Numbered from the stretch's first letter, positions 6,707-15,223 are shown. The stretch: DNA of 45,567 nucleotides from Paenibacillus senegalensis JC66 (GCF_000285515.1 NZ_HE610961.1:1-45567); one strand, 5' to 3'. Numbers and translations are program-made. The notes: generated from the letters alone by a model not told the origin.

Positions 6707-6743
6707 TATGCGGGTTGCGTCCTCACTGGGCGCCACCCGCATA
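6707..6743 (+). terminator. Inverted repeat after the KamA-family gene
   Basis: TATGCGGGT (6707-6715) and ACCCGCATA (6735-6743) form a 9-bp stem 35 bases after the stop codon. No clear T-run follows, so termination is plausible but not strong. Confidence 0.4.
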
Positions 6744-6837
6744 TTCAATCCTATGTTAGTCCTGCTCACTGTCCCTCTGCTGGTCTGTCGCTTGCATAGT
6801 CTTATTCCATCTGAGCAATAACTATACACGGCAACAA

Positions 6838-7191
6838 TCAATACTCACATACTTCCAGGCAGTTTCCATCAAGGTCATAAAAGGCAAAGTACTTGGCTCC
6901 GTACTCTTTTACCTCCTCTACTCTAACCCCGTTTTCTTTTAAATAGCTATGAGCCTCTTCCGCATTGGATACATAGAAGTTGAATGCGCTTCGCCGCGGC
7001 TCAAAATAGGTCTGCTCATCGGTGAGGAATAAGGTAATGGACGTATCGCCAAATTTTATACACTGGTATTCACCCTCATCCCCACTCCAGTCAGTAGTTC
7101 CACCTAACACTTGAACATACCAGTCAGTTGCTTTTTTAATATCACGGGTCGGGACAAAAACGGTATCGATCCGTTGAAACAAGGTCGTCAT
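6838..7191 (-). CDS. VOC (glyoxalase/bleomycin-resistance fold) protein
   Basis: 117 residues forming one vicinal-oxygen-chelate domain: FQRIDTVFVPTRDIKKATDWYVQVLGGTTDW at the start, AFNFYVSNAEEAHSYLKENGVRV in the middle and KYFAFYDLDGNCLEVCEY at the end. The terminal DLDGNxxE carries the usual metal-ligand glutamate. Members are dioxygenases, isomerases or antibiotic-binding proteins, and the substrate cannot be read from sequence. It is convergent with the KamA-family gene. Confidence 0.88.
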   Translation of the reverse strand: MTTLFQRIDTVFVPTRDIKKATDWYVQVLGGTTDWSGDEGEYQCIKFGDTSITLFLTDEQTYFEPRRSAFNFYVSNAEEAHSYLKENGVRVEEVKEYGAKYFAFYDLDGNCLEVCEY

Positions 7192-7514
7192 TTGTTAGAA
7201 ATCTCCTTTCTTTTTGGGGATTGAAATTAAGAGGATTCCAATAAAGGTTATTTACTAGGCTGTCGATATAACAAGTTAGGCAGCATCGTAAGGTTGGGGC
7301 AATTGCAGCCTGCTCGTAGTACGCCCGTAGGAAAAAGAAAAGCAGCCATATTCGCTCGCTTTTCGGTAAAAGCCAGTAAGGACCGAAGCCTCTTATAAAA
7401 TAGATTAACTAATCTTCATATTTTTATCAGCAAGTGTTTGGCCTTTTCAAGCTGCCCATCATTCTTAATATAAAGCACCTACATGAATGCGACAGCTCCG
7501 AAAACCAGGCCTTA
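7192..7514. other. Intergenic, no gene seen
   Basis: About 320 bases without a credible open frame, ribosome site or strong hairpin. It separates the VOC gene from the CRISPR-associated remnants. Confidence 0.5.
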
Positions 7515-7896
7515 CTATACCTGTTTTTGCAAGCGCTTTAGTGCTAACCCCAAAATCTGAGGGTTTAAAAACTCGTTTTTCCTGGCCAGGAAATCTTGAA
7601 GATAAGAATGGTTAGATATGATTGCATTGCCTACTACCTCGGCCCGCATCCCTTTAAAAATGCTCCACGCTTCCTCTCACAGGAGCATTTTCCGGTTCGT
7701 ACACAGCTTTTAACAAATATTCACGAAATTGATCGGTATATTTGCCAAGATCTTGAAGCAATCCGGCTAGCCCTGCCAGATGTTTGACATTAATACCCTC
7801 CCCATAATTCTCTGCTAATTTCTTAACCCCCAGCAGATGTTCTTTGACCGATTGATTCACCTTGTCCTCTTCGCGAATATGAGCAATATACTCCAC
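7515..7896 (-). pseudogene. cas3: Frameshifted fragment of type I-C cas3 (HD nuclease domain)
   Basis: The 5' part (7896-7654) reads YIAHIREEDKVNQSVKEHLLGVKKLAENYG, then GLLQDLGKYTDQFREYL: the start of Cas3, whose HD nuclease degrades target DNA. After a frameshift near 7670 the other frame continues to 7515 with AEVVGNAIISNHSYLQDFLARKNEFL, the next conserved Cas3 segment. The rest of the HD domain and the whole helicase are gone. The metal-binding motif HDLGK is QDLGK here, and the usual HH before SYLQDF is NH. A decayed type I-C CRISPR repeat lies about 170 bases away. Confidence 0.82.
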
Positions 7897-8065
7897 TTAT
7901 ATCCCCCAATCTTTTCGGATTATTTTAGCATATTAGATAAGTTTAGGTATATTATGCCATATAGCTTTGACAAAAGGTTGTCTCGAATGTTTAATCGTTA
8001 GGAAAATTTACAAAAAAATAGAACAGCCTTCGTTCAGAACTTTACAAAGCGTATACCGGCGGCCT

Positions 8066-8153
8066 ATTTCAATCCACAGACAGAGTAGGACTGCTTATCA
8101 GCCAAGAGAGCATGCGCTCGCATTTCAATCCACGCACTCATATAGAGTGCGAC
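8066..8153 (-). CRISPR. Relic of a type I-C CRISPR array (one intact, one degenerate repeat)
   Basis: The 32 bases at 8122-8153, read on the minus strand, run GTCGCACTC...GAGTGCGTGGATTGAAAT, the classic type I-C repeat with its GCACTC/GAGTGC stem and ATTGAAA end. A second copy at 8066-8091 keeps ATTTCAATCCAC and AGAGT but has lost several internal bases. About 30 bases of spacer-like sequence separate them. No further repeats, leader or cas1/cas2 are nearby. Together with the cas3 fragment this marks a lost I-C system. Confidence 0.8.
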
Positions 8154-8335
8154 TCGGTTATGACCAAGAATTCTTCTACAGGATGGAAGAACTATTTCTT
8201 TGGAAGAAACCAAAAAAGGAGTGTTCCATTATTAATTTGCACTGTGAAAAATTATATTTGGAAAAAACCAACTTGCATAGGTTTTGTTTCCATAAAGAGA
8301 TGTAGCTTAGGGACCAACTATTATGATAAATAGCA

Positions 8336-8629
8336 TTAGGAACTTTTCTTAGAAAGGTAACTTCTTTTTAAGGCAAGAGACTGTTTTGGTAACTTCGCAT
8401 GCAGGTGATCGTTGGTTAGAAAGAGGAGGCGCTTAAAGTTCCAGAACATGACGACAATGCCTGTACAATATATAACTGCAACAGCCAGCTTAGCCGTTGC
8501 CAGCTTGCTCCTTCCGAATCGGCTACTTAACAATAACTGGTCCATTCCGCTGGCATACTCGCGGCTAAAGCTGCCGGAAAGTCCTACAGTGGTAAGTATA
8601 GCAACAAAGAAATAACCGATTTCATTCAT
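8336..8629 (-). pseudogene. Fragment of an ABC-2 type permease
   Basis: Residues 1-62 (YFFVAILTTVGLSGSFSREY, SGMDQLLLSSRFGRSKLATAKL, AVAVIYCTGIVVMFW) match the N-terminal part of ABC-2 permeases, where an [EY]-[SY]-GMDQLLLSSxxGR segment follows the first helices. The frame then leaves the family (NFKRLLFLTNDHLH) and stops. It is too short to work and lies among other fragments. Confidence 0.6.
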
Positions 8630-8713
8630 GAATGGGTATTGGTATTTATTTCCTTTACATTAATGTTAATTATTGGTAAAGTTTTACTAGTCAGAAAAAA
8701 AGGAGGGCAGTAA
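8630..8713 (+). pseudogene. C-terminal end of a membrane protein gene
   Basis: The plus-strand frame reads EWVLVFISFTLMLIIGKVLL, then VRKKGGQ and stop: a last transmembrane helix with a basic tail, as at the end of many ABC-2 permeases. No start or upstream helices remain. Confidence 0.4.
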
Positions 8714-8737
8714 ATCATTAATTAAAATGCAGCCTAT

Positions 8738-9028
8738 ATGCAAGGTGTTGGAATAGCGATTGCCACGACATTATTTGGTGCCTTAGGTGTATTTGGTATT
8801 ATTAGTGCTGGTGCAGTAGTTGCTTTAGTTGGAATTGTAACCGTTGGAGTCCTTACTACGTACCAAATCATTCGAAATGAGGATGGATCAGTAACCTTTG
8901 ACATGTTTGTTCCAAATCTCAGCAACCTCACATGCTTAACTGCCAGCGTTTATCTAGGTCAAGCAAGAAACCTTGGTACATTCAGAACCTTTTTTTGGCC
9001 ATCTTCAGGACCCACTATGTGCTTCTAG
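8738..9028 (+). CDS. Small hydrophobic ORF, possibly truncated
   Basis: 96 residues. The first 45 are glycine-rich and very hydrophobic (GVGIAIATTLFGALGVFGII, then AVVALVGIVTVGVLTTYQII), enough for two helices. The rest is polar and unrelated-looking. The AGGAGG at 8700-8706 is about 30 bases too far from this ATG, so the original start may be lost. A short basic-hydrophobic peptide of bacteriocin type would be one reading, but no processing or immunity gene is recognisable. I do not know the family. Confidence 0.35.
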   Translation: MQGVGIAIATTLFGALGVFGIISAGAVVALVGIVTVGVLTTYQIIRNEDGSVTFDMFVPNLSNLTCLTASVYLGQARNLGTFRTFFWPSSGPTMCF

Positions 9029-9066
9029 TAAATAAATAACAACTAAGAATTGAGTGAGGTGGAATA

Positions 9067-9273
9067 ATGGGGTTCAATAAGAAACCTCGTTGGGCAATAG
9101 CAATACCTGTTTTAATATTTTTTGTTACTATTATGCTCAGCATTTTTTGGTTATCTAATTTTTTCGAAGGTCTAGGACTTTCCAATAAAAATACTTATTA
9201 TATAAACATTACAGTAATTGTAACTTTTCTAATTGGCTATTACTCTGGAATATTACAGTCTAAACTCAAGTAA
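9067..9273 (+). CDS. Small two-helix membrane protein
   Basis: 68 residues with a GAGGTGG ribosome site 4 bases before the ATG. Two transmembrane segments (about 9-31 and 44-63) are joined by the loop FEGLGLSNKNTYYIN; the C-terminus is QSKLK. A stem-loop follows at 9288-9323. No family recognised. Confidence 0.5.
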   Translation: MGFNKKPRWAIAIPVLIFFVTIMLSIFWLSNFFEGLGLSNKNTYYINITVIVTFLIGYYSGILQSKLK

Positions 9274-9287
9274 AAATCTATTTATCT

Positions 9288-9323
9288 AGTTCCAGCTCGG
9301 CCTATTCAGGCTAAGCTGGGACT
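9288..9323 (+). terminator. Stem-loop after the 68-residue ORF
   Basis: CCAGCT-CG-GCCT, loop ATTC, AGGC-TA-AGCTGG: a 10-bp interrupted stem extended outward by AGT/ACT. There is no strong T-run. It ends the small membrane-protein gene plausibly. Confidence 0.45.
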
Positions 9324-9345
9324 TACTCCTTACCTTTAAAAGAGC

Positions 9346-9545
9346 CTGTTCAAAAAGCTCATAAAATTGGACATAAAACAAAAACGCACCTTAGCGAGAA
9401 ATGGTAAAATGGAGGTAACCCGACCATCCAAAAACCATAAACGCGAGGGGCATTTTCATGGATTTACAGCTTGAGCTGCTATCCTACCACTACTATAACA
9501 CACTCGCTTTAATGCGGAACTGATTGATTATATCGATTAACGTGG
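9346..9545 (+). mobile_element. Possible insertion-sequence remnant
   Basis: The stretch starts with AGAGCCTGTTCAAAAAGCTC, a type of sequence often seen at IS boundaries. It then carries a short ORF start (ATGGATTTACAGCTTGAGCT..., MDLQLELLSYHYYNTLALMRN) that stops after about 20 codons. No transposase motif survives. Confidence 0.25.
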
Positions 9546-9562
9546 GTGTAACGTAGATCACC

Positions 9563-10300
9563 TTAAATTAAACCGGAGGCCAATACAAAGATGGTCAACC
9601 CGTGAGTTAGCGTTGAAGCGACAATACCGTATTTCATCCGCACTACTCCACAAACAATTCCTTCGTACACTGTAAACAGCAAAACCGCAATTCCCAAGTC
9701 CGTAACCGTCGATGCCAAGAATATATGTCCGGCACCAAACAGCAATCCCGACAAAATGGCCGCTCTCCAGGCCGTTGTTAATTTGGCTAAGTATCCCTGC
9801 ACATACCCTCTAAACAGGACTTCCTCCATAAAGTTCCCCAGCAAGGCCATGCACAGCAAAGGAAGAAGCAGATTGGTTGGAACGATTCCTCCGCGCTCCC
9901 CGATAGGAACGAACAAATACATAACAAAAAACGGAGCTAAAACGACCAACGCGCCTGCCAAACCTACAGCAACAGATACCGGTTTGTTCGGGCCGATCCA
10001 TAGCAAGTAAGAATTAAATCTGCGGTTGAAACGCAGGATAACAGCCGTTAACACAAGCGATACTGCCCCAAGTGTGAGGAGTAAAGGACCATTTTCAATA
10101 AAACGAACCCAGACCGTCCCGCCAGAAGTCCCAAATTGCCAAAATCCGAGCGGTGTCATGACATCCCGGACGAGAATGAAGCCAAAAATAAGCAAGAAAA
10201 TCCGGAAAGCCACCGATTTATGAGGCAAAAGAAAATAGCAAAGAGCGATAAGTAGCAAACCGGGTGTGACCCTGAGCGAATACTCCATTAATAATTCCAT
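9563..10300 (-). CDS. CPBP-family intramembrane metalloprotease
   Basis: 245 residues and about eight transmembrane helices. The CPBP (Abi, Rce1-like) motifs are all present: EEVLFRGYVQGYL (catalytic glutamates), FGAGHIFLA (histidine) and STLTHGLTIF (second histidine). Such proteases act inside the membrane on prenylated proteins, peptides or regulators; in Firmicutes many are tied to bacteriocin immunity. The start ATG shares a base with the stop codon of the preceding TetR gene, so the pair is translationally coupled and the TetR protein likely controls it. Confidence 0.9.
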   Translation of the reverse strand: MELLMEYSLRVTPGLLLIALCYFLLPHKSVAFRIFLLIFGFILVRDVMTPLGFWQFGTSGGTVWVRFIENGPLLLTLGAVSLVLTAVILRFNRRFNSYLLWIGPNKPVSVAVGLAGALVVLAPFFVMYLFVPIGERGGIVPTNLLLPLLCMALLGNFMEEVLFRGYVQGYLAKLTTAWRAAILSGLLFGAGHIFLASTVTDLGIAVLLFTVYEGIVCGVVRMKYGIVASTLTHGLTIFVLASGLI

Positions 10301-10950
10301 TACAGTAGATCCCCTTCCATTCCATGAACGGCTGATGTCGATCCCGGCTTCAAAGATCTCATGATGTGATCTACCATTAGTTTTTTATATTTGTCGATTT
10401 CTTGTTGCGGCATGCGGACACTTGCTCCATCATGAAGCAAATGCGGATGCTGCAGCATCGGAAAAAAACAGAAAATCTGTGCAGTGGTGAGAGAAAGGAA
10501 TAACCGGGGATGAAGATCAGCATAAAATATCCCCTGCTGCATACCTTCCACAATAGCACCAACCAGGAAGTAGTGGATCCCGTCCTCCACTTCATCTGCT
10601 ATCCGGTTCAAGGATTCCCAGCCGGAGACCATCTCCCACATCATTAAGGAAATATAGCTTGGGTGATGCTGGCAGTAATCCAGATAAGCATGAATTGCGT
10701 TTTTGATTTTTTGCTCCGGCGTGCCCTCTGGCGGCAATGAAATGCTGAGGTACATATGCTTCATTTGCGTGATCAGCACTTTCTCGTAAAGCCCCTGTTT
10801 ATCGCCAAAATAATGATAAATCATCCGTTTGTTAACGCCGCTTTCTTCCGCAATCTCGTCTATACGGGCGCCTGCAAAGCCACCCCCGGCAAACTTGACT
10901 GTAGCCGCGCTTAAAATCTTTTCCTGTGTTTGCTGTGCATTTCGCTTCAT
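10300..10950 (-). CDS. TetR/AcrR-family transcriptional regulator
   Basis: 216 residues. The N-terminal DNA-binding domain is textbook: TQEKILSAATVKFAGGGFAGARIDEIAEESGVNKRMIYHYFGDKQGLYEKVL. The C-terminal half (GTPEQKIKNAIHAYLDYCQHHPSYISLMMWEM) is the ligand and dimer part. The ATG at 10950 has GGAGG upstream and replaces a longer open frame to 11007. It overlaps the CPBP protease gene by one base. The promoter carries a palindrome at the transcription start, so autorepression is likely. Confidence 0.93.
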   Translation of the reverse strand: MKRNAQQTQEKILSAATVKFAGGGFAGARIDEIAEESGVNKRMIYHYFGDKQGLYEKVLITQMKHMYLSISLPPEGTPEQKIKNAIHAYLDYCQHHPSYISLMMWEMVSGWESLNRIADEVEDGIHYFLVGAIVEGMQQGIFYADLHPRLFLSLTTAQIFCFFPMLQHPHLLHDGASVRMPQQEIDKYKKLMVDHIMRSLKPGSTSAVHGMEGDLL

Positions 10951-11029
10951 CGCTTCCTCCAAACTTATAAAATCACTGGCTAGATTGCTTAGTGAATGGG
11001 CCAGCATTGCTCATAATTCATTAAGTAAC

Positions 11030-11072
11030 TAACTAGTTATTTAATTGTAGTTTTCTGCAGGCTCCTTGTCAA
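11030..11072 (-). promoter_or_regulatory. Promoter and TetR operator candidate
   Basis: Minus-strand -35 TTGACA (11072-11067), 17-base spacer, -10 TACAAT (11049-11044). The perfect palindrome TAACTAGTTA (11030-11039) covers the expected transcription start, an ideal place for the TetR protein to block its own operon. Confidence 0.65.
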
Positions 11073-11304
11073 TTTTTATTTAATAGGTTTAATGATTTCT
11101 CATTCAAACACCAGTTTTTCTCCCTTCTCAGCACCTAATTTGTATGTTTGTTCATACAAATTAGGTCGGTGGAGACAATAAGCTTTGGGCCCTGCACGAT
11201 TCTTCACAAACATCTTCTTTTCCACCCAAAAAAGCAAACCAAAAATGGTAAAATATTACTATTGACTGATAGAGAAACTTTTGACTTAAACCTCAAACTA
11301 TTTA

Positions 11305-11333
11305 TTGACTAACCTTGCAGGTACCTATATAAT
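11305..11333 (+). promoter_or_regulatory. Promoter of the amino-acid ABC operon
   Basis: TTGACT (11305-11310), 17-base spacer, TATAAT (11328-11333), giving a leader of about 55 bases before the ATG at 11394. No riboswitch or T-box feature was recognised. The 290 bases from 11100 hold nothing else that I can support. Confidence 0.7.
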
Positions 11334-11393
11334 TAACCTAAATCCAACACAAACACTCGGATTTAAACTTTAGACAGATAGAAGGGGATTATT

Positions 11394-12188
11394 ATGAAGA
11401 AAGGTTATTTTGCGCTTATTTCGTTATTAATTTTTAGCTTGTTCTTGGCCGCTTGCTCGAACTCGGGTTCCGGCACTGGTTCGGATGACTCCAAAGTACT
11501 TCGCGCCGGCGCTACAGGGCAATCCTATCCCAATAGTTATAAAGAAGGCGATAAGCTGGTCGGTTTCGATGTTGAAGTTATTGAGCATGTTGCCGCCAAC
11601 CTGGGCTATACCGTAGAATGGACAAATACCGACTTCAGCGGTTTGATGGGAAGTCTCGAGACCGGCAAGATCGATACGATCGCCAATGCTGTGGCTGTTA
11701 CCCCGGAGCGCGCGGAAAAGTTTGATTTTAGCGCCCCCTATTCCTATGCTGGCGTTACCATTGTTACTCATGAAGACAACACGGACATCAACACCCTTGA
11801 CGACTTGAAAGGCAAGACCGTAGCCGGTGTGCTCGGCTCACAAAACGTGAAAAACTTGCAAACCTTTGATAAAAACGGAGAAATCAATCTCCGCACTTAT
11901 GAAACCCGTGATGGCGCGCAAAACGATGCGTTGAACAAAAGGGTCGACGGTTACGTGAATTCCAAAGCTTCTCTGCTTGCTGAAATACAGAAAAATAACT
12001 TGCCGCTCAAATTCGTCGGCGATCCATTCCATTATGAAGATGTAGCCTTTCCTTTTGTCAGAAACGAACAGAATGCCGAGCTGATCGAGCAAATTAACAA
12101 CGAATTGCAGAAGCTAAGAGAGGATGGAACGTTAAAGCAGCTTTCCGAGAAATATTTCGGTGAAGATATTACAATCAAAGCGGAGTAA
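11394..12188 (+). CDS. Amino-acid ABC transporter, substrate-binding lipoprotein
   Basis: 264 residues. Signal peptide with lipobox LFLAAC (Cys near 21), a Ser/Gly-rich linker, then a type II binding fold of the SBP_bac_3 family: LVGFDVEVIEHVAANLGY, LMGSLETGKIDTIANAVAVTPERAEKFDFSAPY, DLKGKTVAGVLGS and KLREDGTLKQLSEKYFG. It should catch a polar amino acid outside the membrane. The closest relatives by eye are the cystine/cysteine-type binding proteins of Bacillus (TcyA/TcyJ/YxeM group). It is the first gene of a three-gene importer operon. Confidence 0.92.
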   Translation: MKKGYFALISLLIFSLFLAACSNSGSGTGSDDSKVLRAGATGQSYPNSYKEGDKLVGFDVEVIEHVAANLGYTVEWTNTDFSGLMGSLETGKIDTIANAVAVTPERAEKFDFSAPYSYAGVTIVTHEDNTDINTLDDLKGKTVAGVLGSQNVKNLQTFDKNGEINLRTYETRDGAQNDALNKRVDGYVNSKASLLAEIQKNNLPLKFVGDPFHYEDVAFPFVRNEQNAELIEQINNELQKLREDGTLKQLSEKYFGEDITIKAE

Positions 12189-12222
12189 GGTTACTGCGAA
12201 TTCGGGAGAGAGCGATCAATAA

Positions 12223-12894
12223 ATGAATTTTAATCCATCGTATATGCTGGAACTGATACCGACCATTGCCAAATACATTCCAATAACGCTGCTGATGGCG
12301 ATCACGGCTATGATAATTGCGGTAGCATTCGGACTCGTTCTGGCTCTAATGCGCAACAGCCAGAACTGGGCACTCCGTTCCTCTGCTGCTGTCTATATCT
12401 CGTTTTTCCGGGCCATTCCTATGCTTGTGCAGCTATTCTTGATCTATTACGGGCTGCCGCAGCTGTTTCCCGCTTTTACCGCAATGGATGCTCTCACGGC
12501 AGCCATTATCGGTTTTGGGTTCAAGCAGGCGGCCTTCCTGGGAGAAATCTTCCGTGCGGCGTTCACATCGGTGGACAGAGGCCAGATGGAGGCATGTCTT
12601 ACCGGCGGCATGACGAAGGTGCAGGCATATCGCCGCATCATTTTGCCGCAAGCGGCACGCAATGCTTTGCCTGCAACCGGCAATATTTTTATCAGCTTGA
12701 TTAAAGAAACCTCGCTTGCTTTTACATTAGGAGTTGTAGAAATTTTCGCCGAGGCCAAAATGCAGGCGTCCGAGTCGTTCCGTTTCTTCGAGGCGTATTT
12801 GGCTGTAGCCCTTGTTTACTGGGGACTAATTATTATTTATTCGTACTTGCAGGAAAAGCTGGAAAAATATTTAGATCGTCCATATCGGACTTAA
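12223..12894 (+). CDS. Amino-acid ABC transporter permease
   Basis: 223 residues with five helices. The EAA loop that docks to the ATPase is ACLTGGMTKVQAYRRIILPQAARNALPATGN. The SFFRAIPMLVQLFLIYYGLPQL segment is the family signature of His/Glu/Gln-type permeases. A GGGAGAG site precedes the ATG. It lies 34 bases after the binding-protein gene and 13 before the ATPase gene; the permease would form a homodimer in the membrane. Confidence 0.93.
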   Translation: MNFNPSYMLELIPTIAKYIPITLLMAITAMIIAVAFGLVLALMRNSQNWALRSSAAVYISFFRAIPMLVQLFLIYYGLPQLFPAFTAMDALTAAIIGFGFKQAAFLGEIFRAAFTSVDRGQMEACLTGGMTKVQAYRRIILPQAARNALPATGNIFISLIKETSLAFTLGVVEIFAEAKMQASESFRFFEAYLAVALVYWGLIIIYSYLQEKLEKYLDRPYRT

Positions 12895-12907
12895 AGGTAG
12901 ATGGGCT

Positions 12908-13639
12908 ATGATTAAAGTAACGAATCTTAGGAAAAGCTTCAATGACCTGGTCGTGCTTGACGGGATTAATTTTGAAGTCAAGGACCGGGAAGTGATGTCG
13001 ATCATCGGTCCATCCGGCTCCGGCAAATCGACACTTATCCGCTGCTTGAACTTCTTGGAGAAGCCGGATACGGCCACCATCGAGATTGGAAATGTGAAGC
13101 TGAACGCCGAACGCTGCACCCGCAAGGAAATTCGAGATTTGCGGGCGCAGACGGCCATGGTGTTTCAGAACTATAATCTGTATAAAAACAAAACCGCCTT
13201 GCAAAATGTAACGGAATCGTTAATCGTCGTGAAAAAGATGCCCAAAAAGGAAGCAGAAGAGTTCGGGATGGAACTGCTGCGCAAAGTTGGACTAGAAGAT
13301 AAAAGAGATAACTACCCGGTCACGCTTTCCGGCGGTCAACAGCAGCGGGTCAGCATCGCCCGCGCACTTGCGCTAAGGCCGCATGCTGTATTGTTCGACG
13401 AGCCTACTTCCTCGCTTGATCCGGAGCTGGTAGGAGAAGTTCTGCAGGTCATCAAATCCATCGCCGAAATGGATACTACGATGATTATCGTAACCCACGA
13501 AATGGATTTTGCCCGCGAGGTGTCCGATCATGTTATTTTTATGGCGGACGGCAATATTGTGGAGCAAGGCCCTCCCGGGGAGTTCTTTAACAACCCCCAA
13601 CACGATCGAACCAAACAGTTTCTTAAAAACTACCGCTAA
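12908..13639 (+). CDS. Amino-acid ABC transporter ATP-binding protein
   Basis: 243 residues. Walker A GPSGSGKST, Q-loop MVFQNYNLY, signature LSGGQQQR, Walker B VLFDEPTSSLD and switch histidine in VTHEMDFA are all intact. The ERCTRKEIRDLRAQTAMVFQNYNLYKNKTAL segment resembles the cystine/YxeO-type ATPases of Bacillus. It powers the importer made with the two preceding genes and is followed by a strong terminator. Confidence 0.95.
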   Translation: MIKVTNLRKSFNDLVVLDGINFEVKDREVMSIIGPSGSGKSTLIRCLNFLEKPDTATIEIGNVKLNAERCTRKEIRDLRAQTAMVFQNYNLYKNKTALQNVTESLIVVKKMPKKEAEEFGMELLRKVGLEDKRDNYPVTLSGGQQQRVSIARALALRPHAVLFDEPTSSLDPELVGEVLQVIKSIAEMDTTMIIVTHEMDFAREVSDHVIFMADGNIVEQGPPGEFFNNPQHDRTKQFLKNYR

Positions 13640-13680
13640 CCTTGCCGATCTTTGGCCTGCATGAGGTTACGCTGAAAAAG

Positions 13681-13707
13681 CCGGACTGCTGTACAGTCCG
13701 GTTTTTT
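13681..13707 (+). terminator. Terminator of the amino-acid ABC operon
   Basis: CCGGACTG, loop CTGTA, CAGTCCGG, then six T: a perfect 8-bp GC-rich intrinsic terminator 42 bases after the ATPase gene. Upstream A residues also let it work for the convergent gene. Confidence 0.9.
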
Positions 13708-13755
13708 CCTTGTTCCTATTTTGATAGCACGGACATTGCAGTGTTCCATTCCCTT

Positions 13756-14886
13756 TCAAAAACGAGATAGCGCAAAGGGACGCAGATCAAATTCGCTACG
13801 GCCGCTGGTCAGCAAATCGGCGGCGATCTCACCTACAACGCTGGAAAATTTAAATCCATGACCGGAAAAACCTGCGGCCAAGAGGACGTTAGCATATTCA
13901 GGATGACGGTCGATAATGAAATGCTCATCGGGCGTCATCTCGTATTTACAGACGGATCCCCGCTGCAGCTGCCCGGCGGCTTGGGGCATATAGCTTTCCA
14001 GCACATTGCGCAAATCGCGCTCATCTTCATGATAACTGCCGAATGACTCCCAGGGCTCGCCAGGGCTCCACTCCTTGCCTCCGTCATGCCTGCCGATTTT
14101 CAAACCAGTGCCGTCAAGATCAGGAAATCCGTAATATCCTCCTTCACTTCCATGCAGGGTAAAACCGGGAAAGCGAGTAGCCGCATATAAAGACCGCTCC
14201 GCCCGGAACCAGCCAACCGCTTTGCGCACTGGACGGACAGGCAAGGAAATAAAAGGCTTTAAAGCCGCAAACCAGGCCCCGACGCTTAGCAGCACTTTTT
14301 CCGCATAGTAAGTCTTCTCATTTGTAGTTACAGCAACATGATCACCGCCAGCTGCGATTCGCACAACTTGGGTACGGGTCAGAAGCTCAGCTCCAGCGGC
14401 CATCGCCGCTCTACGATAGGCGGCAATGCATCGCTCACTGAACAAGTAGCCGGCACCAGGCTCATACATACCTACAAAATGCTCGGGCAGCGACCAGCCC
14501 GGCCACCTTTTGCCGATCTCCGCCGCATCCAGCATCTCCACGGAAACGCCAAACGCACGAGCATCCTCGGGACGGCTGCCGAACGAATAATAGTCCGGGT
14601 CAGCAACGTTCAGCACGCCGGAAGAAACAAGAAGCTGGGTATCGGCTATTTGCTCCAATTGCTTCCACAATTCATGGGAACGCAGAGCCAACGGGATATA
14701 CGCAGCTCCCCCTTTGTAGGCGTGCCGAATCAAACGGGTATCGCCGTGATGGCTCCCCTCCTGGTGCGGAGGATCGGAAGCGTCAATCATCAATGTGGCC
14801 GCTCCTTTTTGGGCCAGATGGTAACCCGCGCTCATCCCCATCGACCCTGCGCCAATGATTATCACATCATATCCTTGCCTCGTCAT
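13756..14886 (-). CDS. N-methyl-L-tryptophan/sarcosine oxidase-type flavoenzyme
   Basis: About 376 residues. N-terminal FAD-binding motif YDVIIIGAGSMGMSAGYHLAQKG, then SHHGDTRLIRHAY. The C-terminal hallmark SVCKYEMTPDEHFIIDRHPEYANVLLAAGFSGHGFKFS contains the cysteine (near residue 313) that binds FAD covalently in monomeric sarcosine oxidase and MTOX. It would oxidatively demethylate N-methyl amino acids, releasing formaldehyde and hydrogen peroxide. The ATG at 14886 is preferred, since a GTG at 14898 collides with the GAGGAG site. It is convergent with the amino-acid importer, which could supply substrate, though that is conjecture. Confidence 0.9.
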   Translation of the reverse strand: MTRQGYDVIIIGAGSMGMSAGYHLAQKGAATLMIDASDPPHQEGSHHGDTRLIRHAYKGGAAYIPLALRSHELWKQLEQIADTQLLVSSGVLNVADPDYYSFGSRPEDARAFGVSVEMLDAAEIGKRWPGWSLPEHFVGMYEPGAGYLFSERCIAAYRRAAMAAGAELLTRTQVVRIAAGGDHVAVTTNEKTYYAEKVLLSVGAWFAALKPFISLPVRPVRKAVGWFRAERSLYAATRFPGFTLHGSEGGYYGFPDLDGTGLKIGRHDGGKEWSPGEPWESFGSYHEDERDLRNVLESYMPQAAGQLQRGSVCKYEMTPDEHFIIDRHPEYANVLLAAGFSGHGFKFSSVVGEIAADLLTSGRSEFDLRPFALSRF

Positions 14887-14960
14887 CCAACTTTTCACTC
14901 CTCACAGGTAACGGTATGCCGGCGAATCTATCAGAGCCTCAAAATTTCATTAGGTTAATA

Positions 14961-15094
14961 ATGGCTGATTAATCACGGCCGAGCAATCACGGCTGATCAA
15001 AGTAACAGCTGATCAATAATGGCAAATTACAACGGCTGATCAATTACTGAAAATCTATTACGGCAAATTAACAACGGCTGATCAATCACGGCAG
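14961..15094. repeat. Degenerate tandem array of GGCTGATCAAT units
   Basis: About eight loosely repeated copies of a 12-18 base unit built on the palindrome TGATCA (for example ACGGCTGATCAATCACGG), alternating with GGCAAATTA. It lies upstream of the oxidase gene. No ORF crosses it with a start. It may be slippage-derived or a cluster of protein-binding sites. Confidence 0.6.
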
Positions 15095-15194
15095 CTTTTC
15101 TGTTAAACCCGATATAAATACTCGGATATTAATCGTATCATACTATCGCCCGGAAAAGTTGTCAATTGCTTTGTTGCCCTCTCTGGAGCCAGCT

Positions 15195-15223
15195 AAAAAA
15201 CCGACGTCAGTACTTGACATCGG
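15195..15223 (-). terminator. Terminator of the carbohydrate operon
   Basis: Minus strand: CCGATGTCA, loop AGTAC, TGACGTCGG, then six T. One G-U pair occurs in this direction. It lies about 200 bases after the dehydrogenase stop codon. Confidence 0.75.

Noticed and set aside
7596-7787. 63-codon plus-strand frame over the cas3 remnant
   Set aside because: Antisense shadow; the minus strand in two frames gives clear Cas3 similarity.
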